Assembly (NCBI GenBank): GCA_018222835.1
Contig: JAAEZN010000007.1
Coordinates: 25,350-77,498, forward strand
Direction of reading: 5' to 3'
DNA length: 52,149 nt
Source: Algicola sp.
Lineage (GTDB): Bacteria > Bacteroidota > Bacteroidia > Flavobacteriales > Flavobacteriaceae
Below are positions 7,586 through 16,905 of this stretch, piece after piece. The notes under the pieces are model-generated. The model had not been told where the DNA came from and ran no database searches. It was given only the letters and a program-made list of their open reading frames with translations. A program made the translations under genes and the position numbers. Positions within the stretch are counted from its first letter, which is position 1. Each line of letters starts with the position of its first letter.

Positions 7586-9985
7586 ATGGTAGCAAAGCTC
7601 ACTAAAGGATTTTGGCCTAAGGTCGCAAGAATTATTCTCCGAAATAGAATCCTCATTCTTTTGGGGGTCGCTGGATTCACTGTTTTCTTGGCGATGCAGT
7701 GGAAAAACATGCGTTTTTCCAATACCGAGGCCAATATCCTTCCAGATGATCATCCAGCTACCGTAGAGTACAATTCTTTTACCAAAATTTTTGGTGAGGA
7801 AGGAAATGCCATTGTACTGGCCGTAAAAGACCCGGCTCTGTTCACTCCAAAAAACTTTAACCGCTGGAACACTTTGAGCAAACAGCTCGATGCCTTCCCA
7901 GAAGTGGATTATGTGGTTTCTCTCGAGAATCTCAAAGAACTCGTTAAGGATAGCATTACCCAGGCTTTTGTAATGCAACCGCTGATTCCTACTCCTCCAA
8001 AGACCGAGCAGGAAATAGACTCGCTTAAAAATCACCTGTTCAACGAACTGCCCTTTTACGACAATTTGGTCTATAACCCTGAAACGGGAACCATACAAAC
8101 CGTGGTGTACTTGGACAAGGACATTATGAACACTGCCGTAAGGAACGAATTTATCCTTAATGATCTAGGGGCATTGGTGAGCGATTTTGAGGAAGAGACC
8201 CAAATGAATGTCCATGTTTCCGGAATGCCCTACATAAGAACTTGGAACACCAAATCCATTGTGGATGAAATTGGTCTTTTTATTGTAGGCGCCCTTCTGG
8301 TCACCTCCATTATTTTTTTCTTTTTCTTTAGAAGCTTTAGGGCCACATTTATCTCTATGTGCGTTGTGATCATCGGTGTAATGTGGGCTTTCGGAATTTT
8401 GGGACTGTTGCAATATGAGATTACTATACTTACAGCACTCATTCCCCCATTGATCATTGTTATTGGTATTCCCAACTGCATCTTCCTGATCAATAAATAT
8501 CAACAAGAAGTAAAAAAACACGGAAACCAAGCACTTTCCCTCCAAAGGGTGATTTCCAAGATCGGCAATGCTACTTTAATGACGAACATTACCACAGCAT
8601 CGGGTTTTGCCACTTTTATTATTTTAGATAGCCAGTTGTTGCGCGAATTTGGTGTTGTAGCCTCCATAAACATCATCGGTATATTTATCTTATCCCTATT
8701 GATCATACCCATTGTTTACAGCTTTATGCCGCTTCCTAAAACCAAGCACTTAAAGCACTTGAACAAAAAATGGATGGACTTTTTTGTCAATTGGATGGAG
8801 AATATGGTACGAAACCACAGAATTGCAGTGTACATTACCACCGTAGCAGTTTTGGTTTTGAGCATTGTAGGAATTTACCAAATGCGGATAACCGGAAGCA
8901 GGATCGAGGACCTACCGAAAAAGAGTCATTTTTATAAGGACATCCAGTTTTTTGAGGCTGAGTTTGATGGCATAATGCCCATGGAAATTGTAGTGGACAC
9001 CAAACGAAAAAATGGGGTAACAAAACCAGCTACATTAAAGCGCATGGACCAGCTTGGCACAGTAATCGATGAAATTCCCGAGCTTTCCAGGCCTATTTCC
9101 ATTGTAGATCTGGTCAAATATTCCAAACAGGCGTTTTACAACGGAATTCCCAAATACTATCAACTACCTACCAGTCAAGAAAACACATTTATAATGAACG
9201 CTGTTCAAAAATCATCTACCGGAGGAACCGATCTCTTGCAGAGTTTTGTGGACAGTACCGGGCAAACTGCACGTTTGACCACCTATATGCGCGATGTTAA
9301 AATAGATCGCATGGAGGAAATCGAAAAGGATGTACAGGAAGCTATTACCAAACAGTTCCCATCGGAACGATACAATGTTTTTATGACAGGCAAGGCGCTG
9401 CTTTTCCTAAAAGGAACCAAGTATTTGGTAAAGAACCTATTATTATCCTTGGCTTTGGCGATCGGACTTATTTCCCTGTTTATGGCCTATCTGTTCCGCT
9501 CGTATAAAATGGTAATCATATCCCTGGTACCCAACCTGTTGCCTTTGGTGATCACTGCAGGCGTTATGGGCTTTTTGGGAGTACCTATAAAACCATCCAC
9601 TATTCTCGTATTTAGTATTGCCTTTGGTATTTCAGTGGACGACACCATTCACTTTTTGGCCAAATACCGCCAAGAGCTTACCGCCAATCGTTGGCATATT
9701 AAAAAATCGGTGTATGCGGCATTGCGCGAGACCGGTGTAAGTATGTTCTACACCTCCATTGTGTTGTTCTTCGGGTTTTCGGTCTTTATTATTTCCAGTT
9801 TTGGTGGCACCAAGGCCTTGGGCGGATTGGTTTCTGCCACCTTATTGTTTGCCATGCTTTCCAATTTGATCCTATTGCCGTCGCTTCTTCTTTCGTTAGA
9901 AAGAAGCATCGCCAACAAACAAGTGCTCAAAAAACCTCAAATCGACATTTTACCAAAGGAAGAGGATAACCTCAAGGACAAATAG
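7586..9985 (+). CDS. MMPL/RND-family transporter
   Basis: The 799-residue inner-membrane protein has the two-fold RND/MMPL layout. A first membrane helix lies near residues 25-45, followed by a large extracytoplasmic loop. Five to six helices come at about 225-380, then a helix near 410, a second loop, and another cluster of helices from about 615 to 775. The second half contains AFGISVDDTIHFLAKYR, with the acidic pair expected for the proton relay of the family. Flavobacterial members are annotated only as RND or MMPL exporters, possibly of lipids or hydrophobic compounds; the substrate cannot be told from sequence. It appears to be a single-gene unit. Confidence 0.85.
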   Translation: MVAKLTKGFWPKVARIILRNRILILLGVAGFTVFLAMQWKNMRFSNTEANILPDDHPATVEYNSFTKIFGEEGNAIVLAVKDPALFTPKNFNRWNTLSKQLDAFPEVDYVVSLENLKELVKDSITQAFVMQPLIPTPPKTEQEIDSLKNHLFNELPFYDNLVYNPETGTIQTVVYLDKDIMNTAVRNEFILNDLGALVSDFEEETQMNVHVSGMPYIRTWNTKSIVDEIGLFIVGALLVTSIIFFFFFRSFRATFISMCVVIIGVMWAFGILGLLQYEITILTALIPPLIIVIGIPNCIFLINKYQQEVKKHGNQALSLQRVISKIGNATLMTNITTASGFATFIILDSQLLREFGVVASINIIGIFILSLLIIPIVYSFMPLPKTKHLKHLNKKWMDFFVNWMENMVRNHRIAVYITTVAVLVLSIVGIYQMRITGSRIEDLPKKSHFYKDIQFFEAEFDGIMPMEIVVDTKRKNGVTKPATLKRMDQLGTVIDEIPELSRPISIVDLVKYSKQAFYNGIPKYYQLPTSQENTFIMNAVQKSSTGGTDLLQSFVDSTGQTARLTTYMRDVKIDRMEEIEKDVQEAITKQFPSERYNVFMTGKALLFLKGTKYLVKNLLLSLALAIGLISLFMAYLFRSYKMVIISLVPNLLPLVITAGVMGFLGVPIKPSTILVFSIAFGISVDDTIHFLAKYRQELTANRWHIKKSVYAALRETGVSMFYTSIVLFFGFSVFIISSFGGTKALGGLVSATLLFAMLSNLILLPSLLLSLERSIANKQVLKKPQIDILPKEEDNLKDK

Positions 9986-10014
9986 TGGTCCGAGCCATAA
10001 ATTCGGTCGTTCCA

Positions 10015-10047
10015 TTGCCATCATTTTTTATCAAAAACCTATCTTTA
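10015..10047 (+). promoter_or_regulatory. Candidate promoter of asnS-rpoN
   Basis: TTG at 10015-10017 and TATCTTTA at 10040-10047 are separated by 22 bp. The -7 element deviates from TAnnTTTG in its last base, as several other candidates in this window do. Transcription would start about 22 bases before the asnS ATG. Confidence 0.4.
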
Positions 10048-10072
10048 CCAACTAAATTACGATAGTTTTAGA

Positions 10073-11506
10073 ATGATGTCTTATTCCATAAAAGAATTGC
10101 TGGAAAAGCAACCCGTAGGAGATTCCGTTGAAGTAAATGGATGGGTAAAAACATTTAGAAGTAACAGGTTTATCGCCTTGAACGATGGTTCTACCATTCA
10201 CAACCTCCAATGTGTAGTTGATTTTGAAAATTTGGACGATACGCTGCTCAAACAAATTTCCACAGGAGCTGCTTTAAAAATTTCAGGAACACTCGAAGAA
10301 AGTCAAGGTCGTGGACAAAGTGTGGAGATTCAGGTTACCGATATATTCGTACATGGCACTGCCGACCCTGAGACCTATCCTATCCAGCCCAAAAAACATT
10401 CGTTGGAGTTTTTACGTGAAAAAGCACACCTAAGAGTACGCACCAATACATTTTCGGCCGTAATGCGTGTAAGATCCATGCTATCCTTTGCCGTGCACAG
10501 CTATTTTCAGCAAAATGGCTTTTACTATATGCATGCCCCAATCATAACCGGTTCCGATGCCGAGGGTGCAGGGGAAATGTTCCGTGTATCTACTTTGGAT
10601 GCCAAGAACCCACCATTGAACGATGCAGGGGAAGTGGATTATTCCGAAGACTTTTTTGGAAAGGAGACCAACCTTACCGTATCTGGTCAGTTAGAGGCAG
10701 AAACCTACGCCATGGGATTGGGCAAGGTATATACTTTTGGACCCACCTTTAGAGCGGAAAACTCAAACACATCCCGCCACTTGGCAGAATTCTGGATGAT
10801 AGAGCCCGAGATGGCTTTTTACGATCTAGATGCCAACATGGACCTTGCGGAAGATTTTATAAAATATATTATCCAATATGTGCTCGACCACTGTAAGGAT
10901 GATTTGGAATTCTTGGAAAAGCGCCTTTTGGACGAGGAGAAGACCAAGCCACAGAACGAGCGTTCGGAAATGGCCCTGATCGAAAAATTAAAATTTGTTG
11001 TTGAGAACAATTTTAAAAGGGTGTCCTACACGGAGGCCATCGATATTTTAAAGAACAGCAAACCCAATAAAAAGAAAAAATTCCAGTTCCCTATTGATGA
11101 ATGGGGCGCAGACCTGCAAAGTGAACACGAACGCTTTTTGGTAGAAAAACACTTTAAGTGTCCAGTAATTCTTTTTGATTACCCGGCCAACATAAAAGCT
11201 TTTTACATGCGATTGAACGAAGATGGCAAAACGGTTCGCGCCATGGATGTGCTCTTCCCTGGAATCGGCGAAATTGTTGGAGGCTCACAACGTGAAGAGC
11301 GCTTGGATGTACTTCAACAAAAAATCAGAGCACTGGATATTGATGAAAAAGAGCTTTGGTGGTACCTAGATCTAAGAAAATTTGGTACAGCGGTACACAG
11401 TGGTTTTGGCCTTGGGTTCGAGCGTATGGTTCAATTCACCACTGGAATGGGGAACATCCGAGATGTGATACCTTTCCCAAGAACACCGCAGAATGCCGAG
11501 TTTTAA
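10073..11506 (+). CDS. asnS: Asparaginyl-tRNA synthetase
   Basis: The 477-residue class IIb synthetase charges tRNA-Asn. The N-terminal OB-fold anticodon-binding domain shows [20 protein letters not shown] (about 20-39). Class II motif 2 is in [20 protein letters not shown] and motif 3 in [12 protein letters not shown] near the C-terminus. The ending [16 protein letters not shown] is typical of AsnRS rather than AspRS. Two ATG codons lie side by side (10073 and 10076); either may be used. An internal charged segment (about 290-350) is longer than in the E. coli enzyme of 466 residues. rpoN follows after 48 bp. Confidence 0.96.
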   Translation: MMSYSIKELLEKQPVGDSVEVNGWVKTFRSNRFIALNDGSTIHNLQCVVDFENLDDTLLKQISTGAALKISGTLEESQGRGQSVEIQVTDIFVHGTADPETYPIQPKKHSLEFLREKAHLRVRTNTFSAVMRVRSMLSFAVHSYFQQNGFYYMHAPIITGSDAEGAGEMFRVSTLDAKNPPLNDAGEVDYSEDFFGKETNLTVSGQLEAETYAMGLGKVYTFGPTFRAENSNTSRHLAEFWMIEPEMAFYDLDANMDLAEDFIKYIIQYVLDHCKDDLEFLEKRLLDEEKTKPQNERSEMALIEKLKFVVENNFKRVSYTEAIDILKNSKPNKKKKFQFPIDEWGADLQSEHERFLVEKHFKCPVILFDYPANIKAFYMRLNEDGKTVRAMDVLFPGIGEIVGGSQREERLDVLQQKIRALDIDEKELWWYLDLRKFGTAVHSGFGLGFERMVQFTTGMGNIRDVIPFPRTPQNAEF

Positions 11507-11554
11507 TTTGATTTTATTATTTTACATAGGAAAGATTGCTAATCATCAATCCGT

Positions 11555-13012
11555 ATGCTGAAACAACACCTACAGTTTAAGCTTTCACAAAAACTGTCTC
11601 CACAGCAGATTCAGCTCATGAAACTTATTCAATTGCCAACTCAGGCATTTGAACAAAGATTAAAACAAGAGCTGGAGGAAAACCCTGCATTGGAGAGCGG
11701 AAAGGAAGAATCTGATGTTTTGGATGATGTTTATGAGGATACTTACGATGATTCCGCGGACAACGAAAACATAGATACGGAAGAAATCAACATTGACGAT
11801 TACCTAAGTGATGATGAGATTCCCGATTATCGAACGCAAGCAAACAACTATAGCGCGGAAGACGATGACAAAAGCGTGCCATATGCCGCTGGAACATCGT
11901 TCAACCAATATTTGCTCAATCAGCTCAATACCGTCTATTTAGATGATCAAGAATGGGCCATTGCCGAGTTCCTGGTAGGCAGTGTAGATGAAAGCGGGTA
12001 CATAAGAAGGCCCCTTGCCGACATTATGGACGACCTTGCCTTTACACAGAATATTTATGTGGAAGAAGAGAAGATAGAGCAGGTACTGAAGATTGTGCAA
12101 GATTTGGACCCACCGGGTGTGGCTGCGCGATCTTTGGACGAGTGTTTGATCATTCAACTTAAACGAAAAGGCCAGAAGCCCTCCATTGAACTTGCTATAA
12201 GTATTTTGGAAAAGTCTTTTGATCATTTTACGAAAAAGCACTACTCCAAACTAATACAGAAGCACCATATTACAGAAGAGGAGCTCAAGGATGCCATTTC
12301 AGAAATAGAAAAGCTCAATCCAAAACCGGGGGGATCTTACTCTGGCAACACTCGGATGATCGAGCACATCGTACCCGATTTTTCCATCAAAATTTTGGAT
12401 GGCGAACTGGAACTTTCGCTAAATGGCAGAAATGCTCCAGAACTGCATGTTTCCAAAGACTACAACAATATGTTGGAGGGCTATAAAAATGCCAAGGAAA
12501 AGTCCAAGTCCCAAAAGGACACCGTAATGTTCATCAAACAAAAACTGGATGCGGCAAAATGGTTTATCGATGCCATAAAACAGCGCCAACAGACTCTTTT
12601 TGTTACAATGAACACCATTATGGAATATCAGAAGGAATATTTTATAACCGGTGACGAGAGAAAGTTACGCCCAATGATCCTTAAGGATATTGCCGACAAA
12701 ATTGATATGGATGTCTCTACAGTATCAAGAGTAGCCAACAGCAAGTATGTGGATACACCATATGGCACCAAATTGATCAAGGATTTCTTTTCCGAATCCA
12801 TGAAGAACGAACAGGGCGAGGATGTATCCACCAAAGAAATAAAAAAGATTTTAGAGACCGTTATCAGTGATGAAGAGAAGAAAAAACCTTTAACAGATGC
12901 AAAGCTTGCCACAATCTTAAAGGACAGGGGGTATCCGATTGCCCGGCGTACCGTTGCCAAATATCGAGAACAGCTCGGTATCCCAGTGGCACGGCTAAGA
13001 AAAGAAATCTAA
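11555..13012 (+). CDS. rpoN: RNA polymerase sigma-54 factor
   Basis: The 485-residue protein has the three sigma-54 regions. Region I is a Gln/Leu-rich N-terminus (SQKLSPQQIQLMKLIQLP). Region II is strongly acidic (about residues 45-110). The C-terminal part has the core-binding domain, a helix-turn-helix (LKDIADKIDMDVSTVSRVAN) and the RpoN box ARRTVAKYRE near residue 467, which reads the -24 element. It directs transcription that depends on enhancer-binding ATPases; none is encoded in this window. The stop codon overlaps the next start by one base (TAATG). Confidence 0.96.
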   Translation: MLKQHLQFKLSQKLSPQQIQLMKLIQLPTQAFEQRLKQELEENPALESGKEESDVLDDVYEDTYDDSADNENIDTEEINIDDYLSDDEIPDYRTQANNYSAEDDDKSVPYAAGTSFNQYLLNQLNTVYLDDQEWAIAEFLVGSVDESGYIRRPLADIMDDLAFTQNIYVEEEKIEQVLKIVQDLDPPGVAARSLDECLIIQLKRKGQKPSIELAISILEKSFDHFTKKHYSKLIQKHHITEEELKDAISEIEKLNPKPGGSYSGNTRMIEHIVPDFSIKILDGELELSLNGRNAPELHVSKDYNNMLEGYKNAKEKSKSQKDTVMFIKQKLDAAKWFIDAIKQRQQTLFVTMNTIMEYQKEYFITGDERKLRPMILKDIADKIDMDVSTVSRVANSKYVDTPYGTKLIKDFFSESMKNEQGEDVSTKEIKKILETVISDEEKKKPLTDAKLATILKDRGYPIARRTVAKYREQLGIPVARLRKEI

Positions 13013-13614
13013 TGCGCCATATATTCCAAATTATCTCTTACTTGTTCCACCCATTGTTCGTGCCTATTGGAGGAACCATTGTGTATTTTATGATAGCCCC
13101 GTACAGCACTTTGGAGACACAGAGCGGAAACATACTCCCTATTTTCATCCTCACGGTAATCATTCCGATCATTTTCTTTTTGATCCTTAAAAACCTTGGA
13201 GTCATAAGTTCCATTTTTTTACCTACTGTTCAGGAACGAAAATACCCGCTCTATATAAGCTGTATCATCTTTTTAATGATACTTTATAAGGTAATCCCCA
13301 ATAATTACGTACACGAGCTCTTTTACTACTTTACAGGCTTGTTAACAGCTACTAGCGCCACGCTGATATTACTATTTTTTAGGTTTAAGACAAGTATGCA
13401 CTTATTGGGCATGGGAAGTATTCTCACCTTTATGATTGCTTTGAGCATTCATTTTGAGATCAACATAACCATAGCGATCAGTTTATTTACCCTTTTTACT
13501 GGAATGGTCGCTACCTCGAGACTTTACTTAAGGGCGCACACCAAGAACGAACTTTTAATCGGGTTTATATTGGGCTGCTGTTCGCAGTTGATAATTTTGA
13601 AATACTGGTTATAG
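13012..13614 (+). CDS. PAP2-like integral membrane protein, probably catalytically degenerate
   Basis: The 200-residue protein is almost entirely hydrophobic, with about six membrane segments (roughly 13-30, 40-60, 78-95, 103-122, 130-162 and 182-198). Near the end, SRLYLRAHTKNELLIGFILG (169-188) resembles the last motif of PAP2 phosphatases (SRxYxxxHxxxDxxxG), but the Asp is Glu and I do not find a clear KxxxxxxRP or PSGH motif. It could be a lipid phosphatase relative with altered chemistry. It is translationally coupled to rpoN by the TAATG overlap, and its 3' end overlaps the convergent barrel gene by six bases. The call rests mainly on that one motif and the topology. Confidence 0.5.
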   Translation: MRHIFQIISYLFHPLFVPIGGTIVYFMIAPYSTLETQSGNILPIFILTVIIPIIFFLILKNLGVISSIFLPTVQERKYPLYISCIIFLMILYKVIPNNYVHELFYYFTGLLTATSATLILLFFRFKTSMHLLGMGSILTFMIALSIHFEINITIAISLFTLFTGMVATSRLYLRAHTKNELLIGFILGCCSQLIILKYWL

Positions 13615-14298
13615 AATATAAAAAATCAAACCCGCTCTCAATACCCTAAATTCGATTGCATCGCCATTTTCCAAAAGCGCACTGTCTTTAAGTAAGTTGT
13701 TTAAACCATAGTAAGCATGGAAATTCCATGTATTAAAACCAAAACTTAAGGTGAGCCCATATTGGAACTCCTCGATATCTGGATTATTAAAGGTGGTATT
13801 TCCCATATCGGTAACCAATTTAGATCTCCCGGAAAACACATAACCGAGTCGTGCCCCGGCATAAATTCGCCAGAATTTATAGTCGTCGGGTGTGGAAGTA
13901 CGCCATCTGATCTCAAAAGGCAGTTCAATGGCATGGGTTCCCAATTTACTACGATTAAAATTGGCCTCGTCCACAATCTCATATCGGACAATGTTGTTTT
14001 CCTCCGTGGCCATTAAATTGAAATAATAGGAATTAATGGCATAGCCCAACCCCAAACCTATCCCAAAATTTCTTCGCTTGTTGAACGAAATATCTTTAAT
14101 AAAACCAAATTGCAGATTGTACGAAAGATTTCGCTGAGCTATATTATCGGGTTTATCCATTAAAACATTATAGCCTACACCAACATAAAATTGGTCTTCC
14201 AAATAGCGATCAGTAGTAGTGGTTGATTGTGCTAAAATGGGCATTGTTAGCATAAAAAGTGCTGTACCCGATATAGTCTGTAGAATTGTACGAAACAT
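13609..14298 (-). CDS. PorT-like outer-membrane beta-barrel protein
   Basis: The 229-residue protein has a signal peptide (cleavage likely after MPILA, about residue 23), and the rest alternates hydrophobic and polar residues in an eight-strand-barrel pattern, ending LRAGLIFYIL. It looks like the PorT/SprT family required for type IX secretion and gliding in Bacteroidota, where such a gene commonly sits beside exbB-exbD-exbD genes as it does here. Members of the broader porin family are similar, so the PorT assignment is moderately secure. A terminator at 14319-14348 separates it from exbD, so it probably has its own promoter, not recognised here. Confidence 0.65.
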   Translation of the reverse strand: MFRTILQTISGTALFMLTMPILAQSTTTTDRYLEDQFYVGVGYNVLMDKPDNIAQRNLSYNLQFGFIKDISFNKRRNFGIGLGLGYAINSYYFNLMATEENNIVRYEIVDEANFNRSKLGTHAIELPFEIRWRTSTPDDYKFWRIYAGARLGYVFSGRSKLVTDMGNTTFNNPDIEEFQYGLTLSFGFNTWNFHAYYGLNNLLKDSALLENGDAIEFRVLRAGLIFYIL

Positions 14299-14318
14299 AC
14301 ATTGTGAATTTAAACAAA

Positions 14319-14348
14319 AAACGCTCCAAATTAAAATTTGGAGCGTTT
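14319..14348 (-). terminator. Terminator of the exbB-exbD-exbD operon
   Basis: AAACGCTCCAAATT (14319-14332) is perfectly complementary to AATTTGGAGCGTTT (14335-14348). Read on the minus strand, the stem is followed by further T residues (TTTTTT with the stem end), 22 bases past the exbD stop. Confidence 0.88.
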
Positions 14349-14370
14349 CCCACTAAATCTAAGCTATTGC

Positions 14371-14853
14371 CTACTGTAGATTGTTAAAAGCATCTCCCTC
14401 GTAAGTAGTATAATTTACTTTAAGGGCATTTACTTCTCTCAATTGTTGCTTAATGTCGGTGATAAGGCCCATGTTTGCTTCCTTATCAACTTTTAAAGCG
14501 GTAGTCAATACGTTTTGAAGTTCTTGCGGTTTCTTTGCACGCTCTGCCAAAATAAATGAACCTATTTCGTCCACATTGGCAAATTTATCATTCAACTGGA
14601 TTTTTGGTTCGGTACCAAAAACCTTTTGATATTCTTGGGTAGGTGTCCCTACATAAATATAAATAACGCGATCCTTCTTTTCCAACTTCTTGATTTCCGA
14701 AGCGTTTGGAAGAGTGTTGGCAACCATTAAAGAACTATCTTTCATTGTGGTTACGGTCATAAAGAAGAACAGTAGCATGAAAACGATATCTGGCAACGAT
14801 GCCGTTGATACCGCTGGCAAATCGCCATCCTTCTTTTTGGTAAACTTAGCCAT
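14371..14853 (-). CDS. exbD: ExbD/TolR-family proton-channel subunit (second copy)
   Basis: The 160-residue protein has a short cytoplasmic N-terminus, one membrane helix with the conserved proton-relay aspartate (SLPDIVFMLLFFFM, D22) and a periplasmic domain. With ExbB it forms the proton-driven motor that energises TonB-dependent transport. It is the last gene of the exbB operon, 12 bases after the other exbD, and is followed by a strong terminator. Paired non-identical exbD genes are usual in flavobacteria. Confidence 0.88.
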   Translation of the reverse strand: MAKFTKKKDGDLPAVSTASLPDIVFMLLFFFMTVTTMKDSSLMVANTLPNASEIKKLEKKDRVIYIYVGTPTQEYQKVFGTEPKIQLNDKFANVDEIGSFILAERAKKPQELQNVLTTALKVDKEANMGLITDIKQQLREVNALKVNYTTYEGDAFNNLQ

Positions 14854-14865
14854 ATTAAATAGTTG

Positions 14866-15471
14866 TTAATTGGTTGATGTTTCTGCTTCTGAAAGCTTTT
14901 GTGGGAACATATCCTGAATACGCTTCACTTTGTCTTTCAAATCATCTCGAACGGAGGAAGGAGTTTCTGGATCCAGATAATCTGCTTCCATAGTTGTAAA
15001 ATCCTGTCCGTACAAGCGTTGGGCCTCTCGGTTACGCAAGTCGTTGTATGCACCTACCAATTCGTTTTGAACGGTAATGTATGTACTATACTTGGTCTCC
15101 CTGTCATTCTTCAATGAGATAATGGCTTTGGTAGGGTTATCTGATGAGGAAGGGTCTTTTTTGCCCTTACAGTAGGCGCAAGAACCGTCTGCTCCATTTT
15201 CTAAAAATGCGGTAGCAGATTTTCTTAAATCCTTAATATCCATCAAATTATCCTCAACCAAAAGTTGTCCATTCTTGTTGATATTAACAGTAAAAATGTT
15301 CTTCTGCTTAATAACAACATCTGTATCTGGCGGCTCGATCGGCGGTAACATACGGTCCAAACCTGCGTCTGTTTCTATGGTGGTGGTCACCAAGAAAAAG
15401 ATAAGCAAGAGGAATGCGATATCCGCCATAGAACCGGCATTAACTTCCGGTGCTCCTTTTCTTCTAGGCAT
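14866..15471 (-). CDS. exbD: ExbD/TolR-family subunit with periplasmic CxxC
   Basis: The 201-residue protein has the single membrane helix with the key aspartate (NAGSMADIAFLLLIFFLV, D17) and a periplasmic domain longer than in typical ExbD (about 140 residues). The extra length includes a loop with GSCAYCKGKKD, placing a CxxC pair at C98 and C101, which could form a disulfide or bind a metal. It lies between the four-helix protein (10-bp gap) and the second exbD (12-bp gap) in one operon. Confidence 0.88.
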   Translation of the reverse strand: MPRRKGAPEVNAGSMADIAFLLLIFFLVTTTIETDAGLDRMLPPIEPPDTDVVIKQKNIFTVNINKNGQLLVEDNLMDIKDLRKSATAFLENGADGSCAYCKGKKDPSSSDNPTKAIISLKNDRETKYSTYITVQNELVGAYNDLRNREAQRLYGQDFTTMEADYLDPETPSSVRDDLKDKVKRIQDMFPQKLSEAETSTN

Positions 15472-15481
15472 AATTAACTTT

Positions 15482-15919
15482 TTACTTTACAAACATTCTT
15501 TTCAAACCTGGTACTACCATTAGAATTACCGCTACTAGGGTTAGGATAAAAAATACGTTCAATCCCATTCCAATGTTTTTCACAGTTCCCTCCGTGGTCT
15601 CTACGCCTCTATCGGACATAGCTTCTACCACAGCCATGTTATCTGAAGAAAGCCCGTAAGATATAGCCACTACAATGGCCAATCCACCAATGGCGAAAAG
15701 AGCTTTCTTTAGGCTTCCCTTTGTGGAAAACAATTTTGCAAATCCGAATACTACTGAAGTTACAACTGCAATAGCCAAAAGGATATACATGATAATGAAC
15801 ATGAAGTTCATTGAGCCACTATTTATGGCTCCTGGATCATCGGCAGACGGAAGGGAGAACCAAAGAACGGCCGCAAGCAATCCGATGACGATGAGTAATA
15901 TTTTTACTATTTTATTCAT
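15482..15919 (-). CDS. Four-helix membrane protein of the exb operon, function unknown
   Basis: This 145-residue protein has four predicted membrane helices (about 5-23, 36-60, 73-92 and 116-139) and no motif I can link to a function. It sits between exbB and the first exbD with short gaps (26 and 10 bp), a position where flavobacterial exb operons carry a small membrane protein. It is therefore a plausible accessory subunit of the ExbBD motor, by context only. Confidence 0.7.
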   Translation of the reverse strand: MNKIVKILLIVIGLLAAVLWFSLPSADDPGAINSGSMNFMFIIMYILLAIAVVTSVVFGFAKLFSTKGSLKKALFAIGGLAIVVAISYGLSSDNMAVVEAMSDRGVETTEGTVKNIGMGLNVFFILTLVAVILMVVPGLKRMFVK

Positions 15920-15945
15920 GATTCTCGATAGTTTTTAATTCGTAA

Positions 15946-16674
15946 TTATTTCTTGTGGGCAGCCAACATATCGATCAAAGCGATTGAGCTGTCTTCCATA
16001 TCGTTTACGATACTATCGATTTTAGCAATAATATAGTTGTAGAAAATCTGAAGGATAATCGCAGTGATCAAACCGAATACGGTTGTCAATAACGCCACCT
16101 GGATATCACCTGCGATCAAAGAAGCACTCAAGTTACCTACTGCCGCAATTTTCTGGAAGGCCTGGATCATACCGATCACCGTACCCATAAACCCTAGCAT
16201 GGGAGCAATAGCGATAAACAAAGACAACCAAGAAACGTTTTTCTCCAATTGACCCATTTGCACACCACCGTATGCAACTACAGCTTTTTCAGCTGATTCG
16301 ATTCCTTCATCAACTCTATCCAAACCTTGGTAGTAGATAGAAGCAACTGGTCCTTTTGTGTTTCTACAAACTTCTTTAGCAGCTTCAACACCACCTGAAG
16401 CCAAGGCGTCCTCAACTTGTTGCTTCAATTTAGTGGAATTTGTAGTTGCCAAATTCAAATAAATAATTCTTTCGATGGCCACAGCCAATCCCAAGATCAA
16501 ACAAAGCAATACAATACCCATAAAGGCAGGACCTCCCTGGATGAATTGTTCTTTCAATACTTGGGTGAAACCTTTGCTGGCTTCAGCTTCTTCTTGCAAC
16601 ATTGCTGCAGATGCAGTTGTAGTTCCCATCACAAACATTCCGGCAGCAGCCAGAGAAAAGGATATTTTTTTCAT
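15946..16674 (-). CDS. exbB: ExbB/TolQ-family proton channel protein
   Basis: The 242-residue MotA/TolQ/ExbB protein has an N-terminal signal-like segment (1-23), a first membrane helix near 50-70, a cytoplasmic region, and two C-terminal helices with the family core SLFIAIAPMLGFMGTVIGMI (151-170) and the LLTTVFGLITAIILQIFYN block. It forms the pentameric channel around ExbD. It is the first gene of a five-gene minus-strand cluster. Confidence 0.92.
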   Translation of the reverse strand: MKKISFSLAAAGMFVMGTTTASAAMLQEEAEASKGFTQVLKEQFIQGGPAFMGIVLLCLILGLAVAIERIIYLNLATTNSTKLKQQVEDALASGGVEAAKEVCRNTKGPVASIYYQGLDRVDEGIESAEKAVVAYGGVQMGQLEKNVSWLSLFIAIAPMLGFMGTVIGMIQAFQKIAAVGNLSASLIAGDIQVALLTTVFGLITAIILQIFYNYIIAKIDSIVNDMEDSSIALIDMLAAHKK

Positions 16675-16709
16675 TTTACTTAAACTTAAATTTAGTTAGT
16701 TAATAATGT

Positions 16710-16717
16710 TAAAGATA
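16710..16717 (-). promoter_or_regulatory. Candidate -7 element for the exbB operon
   Basis: On the minus strand this reads TATCTTTA, one base off TAnnTTTG, 35 bases before the exbB ATG. No -33 TTTG is visible at the right distance. Confidence 0.3.
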
Positions 16718-16751
16718 TAAAAATTTATAATAGAAAAACTAATATACCTTG

Positions 16752-16839
16752 CAGAGAGGAAGGGATTCGAACCCTCGATACACTTTTGGTGTATACACAC
16801 TTTCCAGGCGTGCGCCTTCGACCACTCGGCCACCTCTCT
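16752..16839 (-). tRNA. tRNA-Ser (anticodon GGA)
   Basis: The 88-base minus-strand sequence folds as a class II tRNA. The acceptor AGAGAGG pairs with CCTCTCT and is followed by discriminator G. The D arm GTGGCCGAGTGG, an anticodon stem-loop with CTGGAAA (anticodon GGA, reading TCC and TCT), a long variable arm and the T arm GGTTCGAATCC are all present. CCA is not encoded. The long variable arm and G73 are serine identity features. Confidence 0.95.
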
Positions 16840-16905
16840 ATTGTTTCTTTTAGGGCGACCAATAAACAAAAAAATTATTAGTTATAGAAATTTGAGGCGT
16901 TAATT

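Noticed and set aside
7553..8098. Minus-strand frame of 181 codons opposite the MMPL gene start
   Set aside because: It overlaps the MMPL promoter and N-terminal coding region, and the product has no family resemblance.
11555..13012. Sigma-54 promoters near rpoN or elsewhere in the window
   Set aside because: I saw no convincing TGGCAC-N5-TTGCA-type pair in the spacers I read; a weighted search was not possible by eye.
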